From positions 5,730,887 to 5,794,886 of the forward strand of contig CM057161.1 in assembly GCA_029962745.1 (NCBI GenBank): a DNA stretch of 64,000 bases, read 5' to 3'. A model generated the notes under the pieces. The model worked only from the letters and a program-made list of their open reading frames with translations, was not told the origin of the DNA and did no database searches. Source of the stretch: Echinometra lucunter (lineage: Eukaryota > Echinodermata > Echinoidea > Camarodonta > Echinometridae). Below, one piece after another: positions 21,172-32,681 of the stretch. A program made the translations under genes and the position numbers. Numbering within the stretch: position 1 is the stretch's first letter; every line of letters starts with the position of its first letter.

Positions 21172-21334
21172 AAACTTGTAATTTCACCATCAAACTACGC
21201 TCCTTTTATATTCAATCAGTTGAACCCGATTAAGAGCGGTAACGGATGGAAAACAGCCTTGGAGCACCTTTTTATATATAGCGAAATAAAATAGTAATCG
21301 TTAAAAGGGTGAAATATTATTTGCCTGCGGGGTC

Positions 21335-21790
21335 CATGAATATGAATTATAATTTCGATCCATTTATATGAGCTTATTGATTATAGCGGGTGCCAAGTAG
21401 GTTTCCAGGCACTCACCTTTATCATTCATTATGCCCTAGACCTACAATGAAGGTGAAATATCTGGTTTGTTGAAGGTTCTGTAAGCCTCATATTGAAGCT
21501 CCCCCCGGCACCATCACCACCGCCACTGTGAAACTAAATTAGTTCAGACTTGACCGAGGGTGCTCATTATGAATCACCAATTCGATCGATTAATATTAGC
21601 TTATTGATTATCGCGCTTGTCAGGTAAGTTTTTCAGGTTCTAACGTTTGTCATACCTAATGCCTTAGGCCTACACAAGGGGTGAAGCATCGAGGTTGTTC
21701 GAAGACTGCATATGCCTCATGCTGTTGCTGCTCCTGCATTAGCACTGGGAAGCTAGTTCAGACTTGGCTGATGGTCCTAGATTGGTTGAA
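21335..21790. repeat. Two degenerate tandem modules, about 250 bp each
   Basis: Module 1 (about 21335-21560) and module 2 (about 21565-21790) share, in order, AGCTTATTGATTAT, AGGTTT.CAGG, ATGCC.TAG.CCTACA, GTGAA..ATC and TTCAGACTTG. They are clearly homologous but diverged. The same pair is in copy B at about 32845-33300. Confidence 0.6.
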
Positions 21791-22117
21791 TGTCAAGATA
21801 GAGGTTTTGCCTTCAGCATGTTCAGACTACGTAAACAGGGTAATAATAACATCGTATATAAAGCGCATTGAAATATATACGTCACATGCTATATTAATGT
21901 AACATATTTCTTGAAAGACTGGTCATACCTCACCGATGAAGATAATAATTGATAACGAGATTTTCCATCGAACGTAAAGGCTACTTTTTTGAAAACGCGA
22001 TCACATTCATTATTCAAAATATAGCAGGGCAAACCTTCCAGTGAAAATCTTTGTTGGTGAGGTTTAATTGTCTCAGTTGTCATGATTGGTGAGGTTTGAT
22101 TGGGTAATTAGTCCTTA

Positions 22118-23140
22118 ATGGCGTCGCACAACAGGTGGAAGCAAAGGGGGAGTCCCATTTCTTCGTCCACCCTTCCACTAAGCACCGCATCCCGCGCAAG
22201 CAGCACATGCAGGTACATGGTACGTAATCAAACTGTTGCTTCAGGATATTTCAATTTCACCTGCGAACATAGCGATTCTGTCGCTTTTTTCATACTCTCC
22301 AGTTGATACTGTTTTGCTTATGATAAGTCGCATTTCTGGCTGATCTTACTTCTTTCTTCTTTGACATTTTCACCTGCACCCTAACAATGTTATTTTAAGG
22401 TAGAATCTTAAACCTGTACCACTAGTTTAACAGAGTTCCACAACAGGTGAACATGATGCTGGCAAGGGGGAATCCCTATTTCACACGGCTCACACCTCAC
22501 CTAATTACACACTAACATCCACGCAAGCTACTCACGCATGGATTAGGGCCGACCTCAATTACACACCAATGTCCACGCAAGCAACTCACGCGAAAACGTA
22601 CGTCAAATTAATAATTTAAGGACATTTCAGTTTCACGTTCCAGAATATAGATTTTGCCGCTGATTTTATTGATAGTGACTGATACGGCTTCTCTCTCGCA
22701 GTTCGAAACAAGTGGATGCGCTAAGCCCTTTGGTAAGGTATTAATCTTCATTACCAAGTCCTTCGGAGGGGACTTAAGCCGTTGGGGTCCCTTGGTTTGC
22801 TTACTGACGAGCCTACATATGCTTTCTTAGCAGTCAGGTGAATTAACCAACCAACCGTTTAGTTTGTTTCTTTTTTGACAGTTTCACCAGTATAGGCCTG
22901 AGAATGATATTCGAAGGTTCAGCTCAAGATGTCCCTCCACCATGTCCCCAGGTGGGCAGTGCAGAGGCAAAAGGGGAATCCCAATTTTTGTCATCTGCGC
23001 CTCAATCAGGCCTACACTCTAAAATCCACGCAAGCACTCACGCACTAGGTACGTCAAATAGACTCTGCTTCAGGATATCTCAGTTTCATGGGCAAATATA
23101 TCGATTTTGCAGCCGATTTCCTTCTTGTTGATACCGTGTC
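22118..23140. repeat. Three degenerate tandem modules, about 300-480 bp spacing
   Basis: Each module has, in order: CAGGTG, a GGGGGA(A)TCCC-like word, CGCAAGC...CTCACGC or equivalent, ACGTACGTCAAA or GGTACGTAATCAAA, CTTCAGGATATTTCA or similar, CATAGCGATTTTG-like and a TTGATACTG-like end, then a TTCTTTGACA(G)TTTTCACC word. The cores are near 22130-22345, 22445-22690 and 22940-23150. Copy B carries the same set at about 33629-34650. No long open frame runs through them. Confidence 0.6.
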
Positions 23141-23248
23141 TTTCTCATATTTGCATTTGGTTTTCCGCTCCGAGGTTCTTCTTTGACGTCTTCACTGTTT
23201 GCCATTTCAAAGAAGGCGTATGCAATAATGTCGTTTCGTATAGATCTA

Positions 23249-23368
23249 TGCATGTTTAAATTAAATCTGATACGTGACGAAGAAGTCAATGATAGATGAA
23301 AGTTTTTATGCATGTTTAGATTAAATTTGATGAGTGACGAAGAAGTCATTGATAGTTGAAAGTCATAA
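23249..23368. repeat. 60-bp tandem duplication
   Basis: TGCATGTTTA.ATTAAAT.TGAT.GTGACGAAGAAGTCA.TGATAG.TGAAAGT occurs twice, starting at 23249 and 23309. It is also present in copy B near 34761-34880. Confidence 0.75.
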
Positions 23369-23529
23369 CGATCTAAATTGGCAACTCTTCTCTGCTACAG
23401 ATTGTGATGTCATAGGGAAGACGCTTTTTTTTCTAAATAAAAAAACATATGCACACGTTGGTTTCAATATGCGTATAGGCCCAATCACTTTATATGATTA
23501 AATGATAATACAGAAAATGTAGATAAAAT

Positions 23530-23625
23530 GTCCTGCTCAAGGGCATCAGTGCCATGCAGGGGAACGAACCCCGGACCTGCGCGTCTCAGAGAAGCGCCTT
23601 AAACCACTCGACTGCGGCACCTCTA
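23530..23625 (-). mobile_element. tRNA-derived SINE, Leu/Ser-type head
   Basis: The reverse complement starts GAGGTGCCGCAGTCGAGTGG then TTTAAGGCGC (box A region). It has GGGGTTCGTTCCCC (box B) and continues into CCCTTGAGCAGGACATTTTA, a phrase typical of tRNA-derived SINEs. It lacks a full acceptor stem, so it is not a tRNA gene. The copy B counterpart is about 35038-35133. Confidence 0.65.
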
Positions 23626-23817
23626 GTTCATAACGATCGAAATTGGCAACTCCTCTCTGCTACAGACTGTGATGTCATATAGAAGCGTTGCGCAAAATAA
23701 TCAAAAGTTTGGGGGTCATACATTTGGGGGGTGTTGTTCTTGTGTACCGTCCTATTATTGTAGGGAATCTTTTCCTTATATTTTTGAAATTGAGAGACTT
23801 TTTTAAGTCGCACTCTT

Positions 23818-23975
23818 CCCCCTCCCCTCACTCTCTCTCTCTCTCTCTCTTTTTCTCCCTTTCCCTTCTCTCTTCCTTTTTTCTCTCTCCCTCTCTCTTT
23901 TATCTTTCTCTCTCCTTCCAGTCTTTTTCTGTTTGGTCCCTTTACTTTCTCTCCCTTTTGGTCCTTTCTCCATCT
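23818..23975. repeat. CT-rich low-complexity tract
   Basis: Long CT/CCT runs. The open frames crossing it on both strands are repeat translations. The copy B counterpart (about 35330-35490) differs by many indels. Confidence 0.8.
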
Positions 23976-26900
23976 CTTTCTCCTCACACAGCACTCTCTT
24001 TCTCGTCGGTTCACCTTATGTTTCTCCTGATACTTTTCCTGCTTATTCTGAGGGAAAACTGGGCCGGGAAATCTGCATGGGGAAATCGTTATGAGCTTGC
24101 AGTTCGCATGAATACCAACTATCATTTGAACCCTGAAGCAATCAGAATGCTCCAAGAAAAAAGGGTTTGTCCGCACTCTTAAGACTTTCAAACAGTAACA
24201 TCGAACTCGCTACCGTATCAAATATACCCTTCTTGATCTCCTCGTAGGCAGAAAGGGTCGTCGATAAATGGCATGCAAGCACTTTAGACAGAAGTGAAAA
24301 GGAATTAGAAGTAGAAATGATGTTGAAAAATAATTTGGGCTAAAGAAAGTTATAGGAGCGGGTGAAAGCTGGCCTACAAATAATTTAAGGTTTTTAGAGG
24401 TTTATAAACCACTTGATAAAAATTAAGGCTGCCTGTTTAACGTCCTGTAGAGAGTGTTAAAAGTGCCTAACATGAAAAGCATGATATTATGTAGTCCCCA
24501 AATTCCGGTATAGTTTCATTCCAAGTTGGGTAGTATGTTGTCTAGATATGATTATTTCTTACCAAGAAGGAATGACGAACTACTTTTCAGTTAGTAGAAA
24601 GGTGGCAATAGTAACACTTTTTGTATAAAACAAATTACACGCTCTTCCAAAGAACGCATTCTCGTTATATCATTCATTTTCCAATTATCGTAGTGGTGTT
24701 GACTTGTCGATTAGCTTCCCTTGTGTGTAGGTCTGTTGAGGAGGCAATGTCAGTACGTGACTAACGTTTACATCCGTTAAAGATGGAGCACTAATGGCTT
24801 TGGTCGCACGGGACACAAATTTTATGTATTCAATTACCATAATATATAATTTCGCCTTTGGGGAGGTAATTCCAAGTCTTTGACATTTCAAAGTATTAAT
24901 TCTACTTCAACAAAGATATTTAAGCACTTATGACACAACAACGATGGATGCACCACACTTCTGACAGAATCTGTCAAATGGGCAGAACAGAAGTGAAGTA
25001 CATGCATATATGCATAGTTAATTGAAGATAATGCTGATTTATAGAATACAAAGAAATTTTTCCCAAATTGTTTTCGATTCTTTGATTTGTTAACAATTTC
25101 TGTTACCATTTTAACCTTCCAGATATTTTTAAGTGAGAAACGGATTAGTGATCAAAGCAAACACGTGCTTGCGACCACTGTTATAATGGAAAAGACAAAA
25201 CTGTTTGTTTTACCTAAGATAAGTTCTCTTTCTTCGTTTGTTTGTTTTTCTGTGTGTGTTGTTTGTTTTTATTTTATATTTTGCCTTTACACACATTCTT
25301 TTATGAAGTGGTGGTGCTCATGATTTTATTTTTTTTTTCATTTATTAAGTTTCCACAATAACAGCGAATGAATTTCTTACATTCATTTGCATCTCAAAAT
25401 CATCTTGGAATCAACAATAATTTTAGAGTGATATGAAATATGTACATATTGATATCAAATCAGTACAATTAATAAAAAGTGGTATAAATAAGTAAATAAA
25501 CAAATGCTCGCTGCATTGTGGTAAAACTATACCTCCTTCCCCCCTCCCCCTTCATCAAGCACACAACCTCTCGCTATTTATGTACAACGGCGTCTAGGAA
25601 GCGTCGTTCTTCCAAAAGTCCTTAGCCAAAACAATTCAAAGCATGATGGACATAATGGAAGAATTATATTCTTTGCGCGAAAATGTAACAAAATAAATCT
25701 GTTTGCGTTGGTGTTGCTTTAGGCACTGGTTACTCTCCGATGTCCCATCCACTGGAAATGTTGTTTGCAGACACGTTCACCCACCCCCCTCCATCCCATC
25801 TCCCTTTAGATTGAACAAACCTTGATGAGCATCTGATTTCCACCAATGTCAAAGTCGCACCAAGACCCGACTGCACAAACTAGCTTATTTCTTTCGTCAA
25901 TCCGTGTGCTGTTTCTACTTCTCATTCACCTGCTCTACATTTTCTTAAGGGTTGTATAGAAAGCATTGGCATTGTATAGAAAAGTGAGAAATTATTGGTA
26001 AAAACTCATGCATTAATTATTTGCTGATAAGGTTTTTTGCTTTCTTACATCAATGCTACACGAACCTCCCCAATGACAACCTTCGATTTTTTGTTCGAGA
26101 GTTGCCGAAAGCGACAAAGGCGGTTTCACAGTTCCAAATAAGATCTGCTTCGTGCTTTCAGGCGAAATTCAATTCAATTCAATTCAGTTACTTCTAAAGC
26201 TTGTTAGAATTTGATTGAATTGAATAAAATAGAAGGTCATAAAAGATGTATCCTTAAACTTCTAACCATGGTTAATGGGAACACCAGCTTAGTAGGAATT
26301 AAAGTTGTTTCATGTATCTCTCAAATAAATACTTTACTCATTCACCACGTTGTAAACATCACAGGCTTGGGCGACCGCGTCGCGGCGGTTGTCCATTTTA
26401 ACGACGGGAAAGGTAAAGGCATAATATTTCTTTACAACTATTATTTTATCAAAAAGAACATGACACACAGGAAAGACGTGATTTCAGAGTAGCCAACAGG
26501 GGCTCATTTTAAAGAAGCAAAGATAAGAGCTAAGTGGTCCTGATATAGATCTGAAAAGCATCGGAGGATCGGAGCTATAATCTTTGCCCACAATAGAAAA
26601 TGAGTAAAAATACGAACGATAGTTTGTTACACACCCAAACCGCAGAGCACACCCCAAACACGATTCATCACACATCCTCACTCGCGCACAAATGACTACC
26701 AAATGCCCGTTCCGCCTCTAGCGACGCCCCTAATTAAAGGACCTGTTCATTTTAAAGAGCATTGTCATAAAGTTCGTAAAAAGCACACTGCCACAAATTC
26801 AACTTCTGTTACCCTCCAGAAACCTTCAAGCAAACCGTATCTACTTCGGAACCGGCCTTTTTCCCGGCTCTCCAACATGCCAGGGACACAGGTATTCAGC

Positions 26901-27816
26901 AAACTTGACAAAAATTCAGCGGCATTTATCTCCACAGAAAAACCACGGTTTCAGCGCCTCACTTTACGTCGAGTTCTCTCCCTGTCCCCTGAAGCTAGTG
27001 GACATATTCACGTAGAATCTTGAGCTAATCAATACACTGGAAAGAACGGCCCTACAAAATTCGTGATAAAATCACGGACGCATGTCGGAAAGCAATCCAA
27101 AATCAGGGCAATATCAGTTTTTGTGTACTGTTTTGAGGACAAAATCCTTGTCTGCACTATTTAACCTCCCTTTTTTTCAGAACGAAGGAGCTGCCTGAAA
27201 TGTCATTAAATGCGATGTTGGCAGGATGTTGCCATGGAGATGGAACTAAATCCGTCACAGAGTTTTTTTTTTTCATTGTATTTGTGTTTTTATGAAAAAC
27301 AAACTCAACAACATAAAATATTCTCAAAAGTACAAAAGAGTAATGAATGACACAAGACGACACCCGCACAACGCAAACACAAAGACAATGCCTGATTCAA
27401 TATAGTGAAGCCTCATTCTAACGAGCATCAAGGCTACGGAGAAAAATATAGAAATGCTCCACTAAGACGGAAGTCGTCAAGGTGAGGCTCCAATGAATGA
27501 ATTACAATAAGATTTTAAAAACAGTCAATAAGAATATATTTTCATAGGGGGGAAGGCCGGGGGTCGAAATTCTACAAGAATTGAAGTGACCATGCTTAAA
27601 ATGTGAGTTTAATTTACCTTTCTTCTCTTCTATTCTATATTCAACTTCTGTTTCATTTTACAAAAGAAAGGAAATTGATTATCTAGTTCTACCTCTTGAA
27701 ATTTTACAGCAAATAAAAGAAAATAAATAATACATAATCATAACTACCTCCAGTATCAATACCAATACATAAGCGCTGTCAGTGTAAAAGGTTGTCTTCT
27801 TCATCATTTTAGCTTT

Positions 27817-27892
27817 TTTTTTTTTTTTTTGTAAATGCACAGTAAGTTTTTTCCGCTTTGGAGCAACTACTGTGCATTTACAAAAAAAAAAT
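27817..27892. repeat. Hairpin beside the gap
   Basis: T-run plus GTAAATGCACAGTA pairs with TACTGTGCATTTAC plus A-run; the loop is about 25 bases. It is repeated in copy B at about 39369-39448 with a longer T-run. Confidence 0.7.
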
Positions 27893-27977
27893 TGACTCAG
27901 GGTTTCGGGAAGCACCTGACAAAATAACACAATGGACTCCTCTTCTTCCAATTTCATACAAAAATGAGTTTAGGCTA

Positions 27978-28477
27978 NNNNNNNNNNNNNNNNNNNNNNN
28001 NNNNNNNNNNNNNNNNNNNNNNNNNNNNNNNNNNNNNNNNNNNNNNNNNNNNNNNNNNNNNNNNNNNNNNNNNNNNNNNNNNNNNNNNNNNNNNNNNNNN
28101 NNNNNNNNNNNNNNNNNNNNNNNNNNNNNNNNNNNNNNNNNNNNNNNNNNNNNNNNNNNNNNNNNNNNNNNNNNNNNNNNNNNNNNNNNNNNNNNNNNNN
28201 NNNNNNNNNNNNNNNNNNNNNNNNNNNNNNNNNNNNNNNNNNNNNNNNNNNNNNNNNNNNNNNNNNNNNNNNNNNNNNNNNNNNNNNNNNNNNNNNNNNN
28301 NNNNNNNNNNNNNNNNNNNNNNNNNNNNNNNNNNNNNNNNNNNNNNNNNNNNNNNNNNNNNNNNNNNNNNNNNNNNNNNNNNNNNNNNNNNNNNNNNNNN
28401 NNNNNNNNNNNNNNNNNNNNNNNNNNNNNNNNNNNNNNNNNNNNNNNNNNNNNNNNNNNNNNNNNNNNNNNNNNNNN
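27978..28477. other. Assembly gap, 500 N
   Basis: Exactly 500 N, the conventional placeholder for a gap of unknown size. It separates the two 11-kb copies. Confidence 0.99.
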
Positions 28478-29329
28478 AAATACAGCAATATTCCTTTGTG
28501 ATTTAAAGATAATCTTGTAAGATGAAGTGGAATTGTTTTAAATCGTGCCAGCAATCGTTAGAGTGTGCACCCGAAGGTGATATTCAAGGGGAAATTCCAC
28601 ACTTCTTTGAAATTTGCCGTTCCCGGTAATCTGGAAGCCTCTTCTTTCAATTACATCGCAATGTCCCGTTCCCAATCAGAATACATGATTGGTATATGGT
28701 CCCTCTCCCTCTCTCCCTACCTTCATCTTCTCCACCACCTTTTTTCTTCATATCCCTCACTTTTTCTTGCTGTCTCAATCCTTGTGTTTTTCTCAACCTA
28801 CACGTATCTGTCTATTTCTCTATCTGCAGTCTCCTAAATGATATCTTCTTCAGCAAAGTCTATATTTTTTCCATGGAAGGAAACTAAGTTTCCAAGCATT
28901 TTGTATCATGCTACATTGTAATTTCCCTCTTTCACTCAGGATGCATATTGGAATGTACGGTGAATCTGTCTGTCTGTCTGTCTGTCTGTCACTCTCTCTC
29001 TCTCTCTCTCTTATCTATCTTTCTCTCTCTCGCTCCCTCCCTTTCTTTTCTCTCGCTCAAATGTTTTGTCTGTATCCTTGTCAGTTTCTCAACTCATAAT
29101 CGCTACCTCCTCATCTGCCATCTTTCAAATCTACTACAGAAAGACTATACAAGTATAATTATATTTTTTCCATGGACATGATGGAAGGACACTGCGTTCG
29201 TGAGATTTTTGCTTCTGCCTTGTCTCTTAACCGGTTGCCTGCTGGAACCGGGTGGCTCCTGTATTAAGTCTATGGGAATGAGAGAATTCAGTAGTCAACG
29301 GGTTAATGCTCTTGGACTTACTCTAAATC

Positions 29330-29367
<38 letters not shown>

Positions 29368-32300
29368 TCTCCCTCTCTTTCTCTTCTTTCATTTCATTTC
29401 CTTAGGAAAAATCTTTACTGCCAACCTGGCCAAGAGGGATACTTAAGATGAACATAACCACATATCCCATGGTGATCGATCAGTTCCATAGCTGAGAGAA
29501 CCTTTTTAACAAATCAAGCCTGAAAAGGAAATGGAATTCCTTTTGGAATTCTTCTCCGTCAATTCTCTCTAACTTTCTCTCTCCCTCTCTCTCCGTCGAA
29601 AACTTTTGCTCTTTATTCCTCTCTATCTCTAACTCTCACTCTCTCGCTCTTTCTCTCCTTCATTTCTTTGCTCCCGTATACAATAAACAATATTGCCGTT
29701 CTAGGACATTTTTTTTTTTCAAAACTGACTTTATTTTCCTGATTTGGGGTACTTTATGTATGCTCTACATGATGATGAAGAAAGTGAAGTCACATGATCC
29801 AAAATTTCCGAAATATAGACATATCAAAAGGAAAAACTCCATAGATTTCCACATAAAAGAGTGGTATATGTTCTTCATTTACTAAGAACGTCATTCTACA
29901 GAGTTGCTTCCTTGTGTCATTGGACGGCAGTATATTGCATAGACCGATATCTTTGAAGGTTTCGATCAGGGCCCTAAAGCTCCGCCATTTTGTCCAGATC
30001 CATTAGAAGGCCGACCTAAGCACCATCAATATTTTTATGAGCAAAAATGGATAATCCATTTTGTAAGATGATTCCAAGGAGTCGCGTGCGTGTGTACATG
30101 ATTTAAAACATTACACCCATCAGCTAAAAAATGCGCAATGATGCGCAATCAATGCGCAACAAATGCGCATTAAATCAAAGTATCATAATCTGATCAAATA
30201 ATAGTGATACGCGCCATACGCGCAGTAGATATGAATAATGCAACAAAAACGGGTGCTTAGGTCGCCCTTCAAATTAATGATCCGAAAGAGGCGGGGCCTA
30301 ATGCCATTCGCGTAATGATATAAGCGCATGCTGCTTTTCGTCAATTTATTATATGTCTATGGTTTCGATGGTGGTAGAACGTATGGAAGTAGAAGGTTTC
30401 ATGGTACACCAAGTATTCTTTCTTGAAGATTGTCTTCAATTCCTTGAAGATTTCAGCACCACACTCCTCTTCAAGAAAGAATACTTGGTGTACCGTGAAG
30501 CCTTCCACTTCCATGCATAGACCCAATTATGTGAAAAGTATGATACAGGAACTAAAGTGATGTCATGCTTATAATTTTTCATAACACCTCTCCCTCTATT
30601 GCAATAAAAACACGCTAGCGGGTAATATAAAGACCTTACCCTTGTCACCTGCTTGTAGTGCGATTTTGTGCTTTGGCTTTGTAAAGTTTAATTCGTTTCA
30701 TTCTTTCCACAGCACTACAAACCAGAATCTCTTTTGGTTGCAGCTTAAAAAGCATATACGTGTTCTTTTGTGAAAGAAATTTGTAACCGACTCCTGTTTC
30801 CGAACTTGTCTTGCACTACAATATTAATTTCCTGCCTAAATTTTCGACGGCGCCTTCTCGATCTTCATTTCTTCGTTATACTTACCTTTTAATCTATACC
30901 CCTGTCCTTGAGCCTTTGCCGATTCTGTCGTTCATTTAGGAAAGCCTATATCTAATACCCTTCCCCGTTCAATCTAGAAAAAGAACTTGATCGATTGTCG
31001 CTAAATGACGTTTATATTAGATGTCACCACGCTTTTCAATTCATTGTAGGATATTCGAGCTAGCTTGCAATACAATCTGTAATAGAGTACTTTTAGACAT
31101 GATCGATAAACCGATACGTGCTGCAGCATTCATTTTCTTGCAAGTGAAATATTATATTTCGATATACATTCCTAGGAATTCAATATTCACTTGATTTCAT
31201 TTTGACAAGGAGGATTCTTTTTCCAGCGACCTTTACATAATGTGCTTTGGTGCTAGTTTGAGTCAGCTCGAACAGTTAAACTGCCAAGTTATCTGTACTG
31301 ATTGACTATTACTTCTTTCGAAAATGAGACGTGTTTTCTCGAGAAGAAGATTGACAGAGAGTCGCATATTCCGTTTAGGAAACACTCCCTGAAGTGATCA
31401 ATCTTCTATCCCTAGCAATCAGAAATGAACATTAAGGAATCATTTGTGGAAAGTGATGTTTCAGGCGTGGGATGTGAAACAATGGGAAGAATTGCGGGAT
31501 GTCCCTTTTTCCACTTTGTCCACTTTTAAAAGCAGTTTACTTGAGAAAATCCAAATCAACTTTTGAAATGAACACTGTTTGCCAAAGGCGTCTACTGCGA
31601 AGGGGAAAAAGGATACACTGACGTCTCTTTCGAAAGCATTCCTGTTAGCCAACACATTTCAAATTACATGCTTTACAAGAAATGAACAGCGTGTTGAAGG
31701 TGCTTCTCTCCTTCACATGAGATGTTCCGTCCAATCATGAAGATAAATTAAACAGGAAATGGAAATCATTACGGCTGATTACTTTACTTGACTACTATGG
31801 AAGTATGTGTATGCTTATACAGAAGCACGACCGCCAGCTTGAAGCCTCTCCGACGAATTAATACCTTAACACTTAAATTTCGTAATACATTAATACATTA
31901 ATACCTTACAAAGGCACCAGCGCATTCACTGGGTTTCGAACCTGGGTACTCGAAACCACTGCTCTACCACTGAGCCTCACACACGTAAACAAAATAATGA
32001 TAAAATTCAGAACCTAAAATAACAGTTCATGTTCTTAAAGCATATGCGGAAAAGTGTGCTGAAGTAGAAGAGGACACATCTAACATTTCTGACAAGCCAA
32101 AAGGGTTATTTTTCCTCCTGAATTATGTAATAATGTCAAATAATAAAAAATAGGTGGGGGTCCATCTCCCCATCCCCCATGTATTAAAAGAAGCCTTTCC
32201 AACCTTCCACCCCCCCCCCCCTATCATCATAGATCTGTCGAGAGCTTCAAGGGCGTATCATCCTTTCACATCCTGCTCTAGAACAAGCATTTCAACTCCT

Positions 32301-32648
32301 TCTAGCTCTCAACTAACGAAAGAATTATGGAATCAAAGACTACTCTTCCAATATGTCCTCAATTTTTTTAAGCATTTCTCTAACTTTTTAGGAGAGAAAT
32401 GTGGAGTTGAAAAATCGAGGTTACCGCAAAGCGCCTTTTCGAAGTAATTCCCGATGCATAAGTACATGATCACAAAACAAATATGAATATTCAAGTTTAA
32501 AAGCAAAGCAAGTCTCTACACTACTGAGAACGGTTTGGGGTTATTCCCAGGATAGCAACGGGAAAGTAATATATATAAACGACATGCAAGGGACATATGC
32601 CTTGCGCAGAAAATGTGAATGTTATTAACAATTCACTAAAGTGCATAT

Positions 32649-32681
<33 letters not shown>

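Larger units (their letters stand above)
16966..27977 (+). repeat. Copy A of an 11-kb direct duplication (probable unmerged haplotype)
   Basis: Collinear with 28478-39535 from its first shared bases (CAGCAATATTCCTTTGTG at 16971 and 28483) to its last (ATGAGTTTA..GGCTA). Copy A stops exactly at the N gap and copy B starts exactly after it. Differences are mostly one-base indels, scattered substitutions and a few longer indels (for example about 12 extra bases in copy B near 30188). Both copies share the same microsatellites, hairpins and SINE heads. No convincing protein-coding gene was found in either copy; open frames of 60-160 aa are mostly CT-repeat translations or are broken between copies. 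Confidence 0.9.

Noticed and set aside
21335..23140. CRISPR-like or immune-gene exon array
   Set aside because: Units are hundreds of bases, diverged and without spacer structure, and no long open frame runs through them.
23530..23625. Calling the tRNA-like sequences (also 20403-20477 and 61385-61572) functional tRNA genes
   Set aside because: Acceptor or T stems do not pair properly and the sequences run into SINE-type bodies.
27858..28554. Open frames spanning the N gaps (also 53355-54053)
   Set aside because: Their length comes from undetermined bases only.
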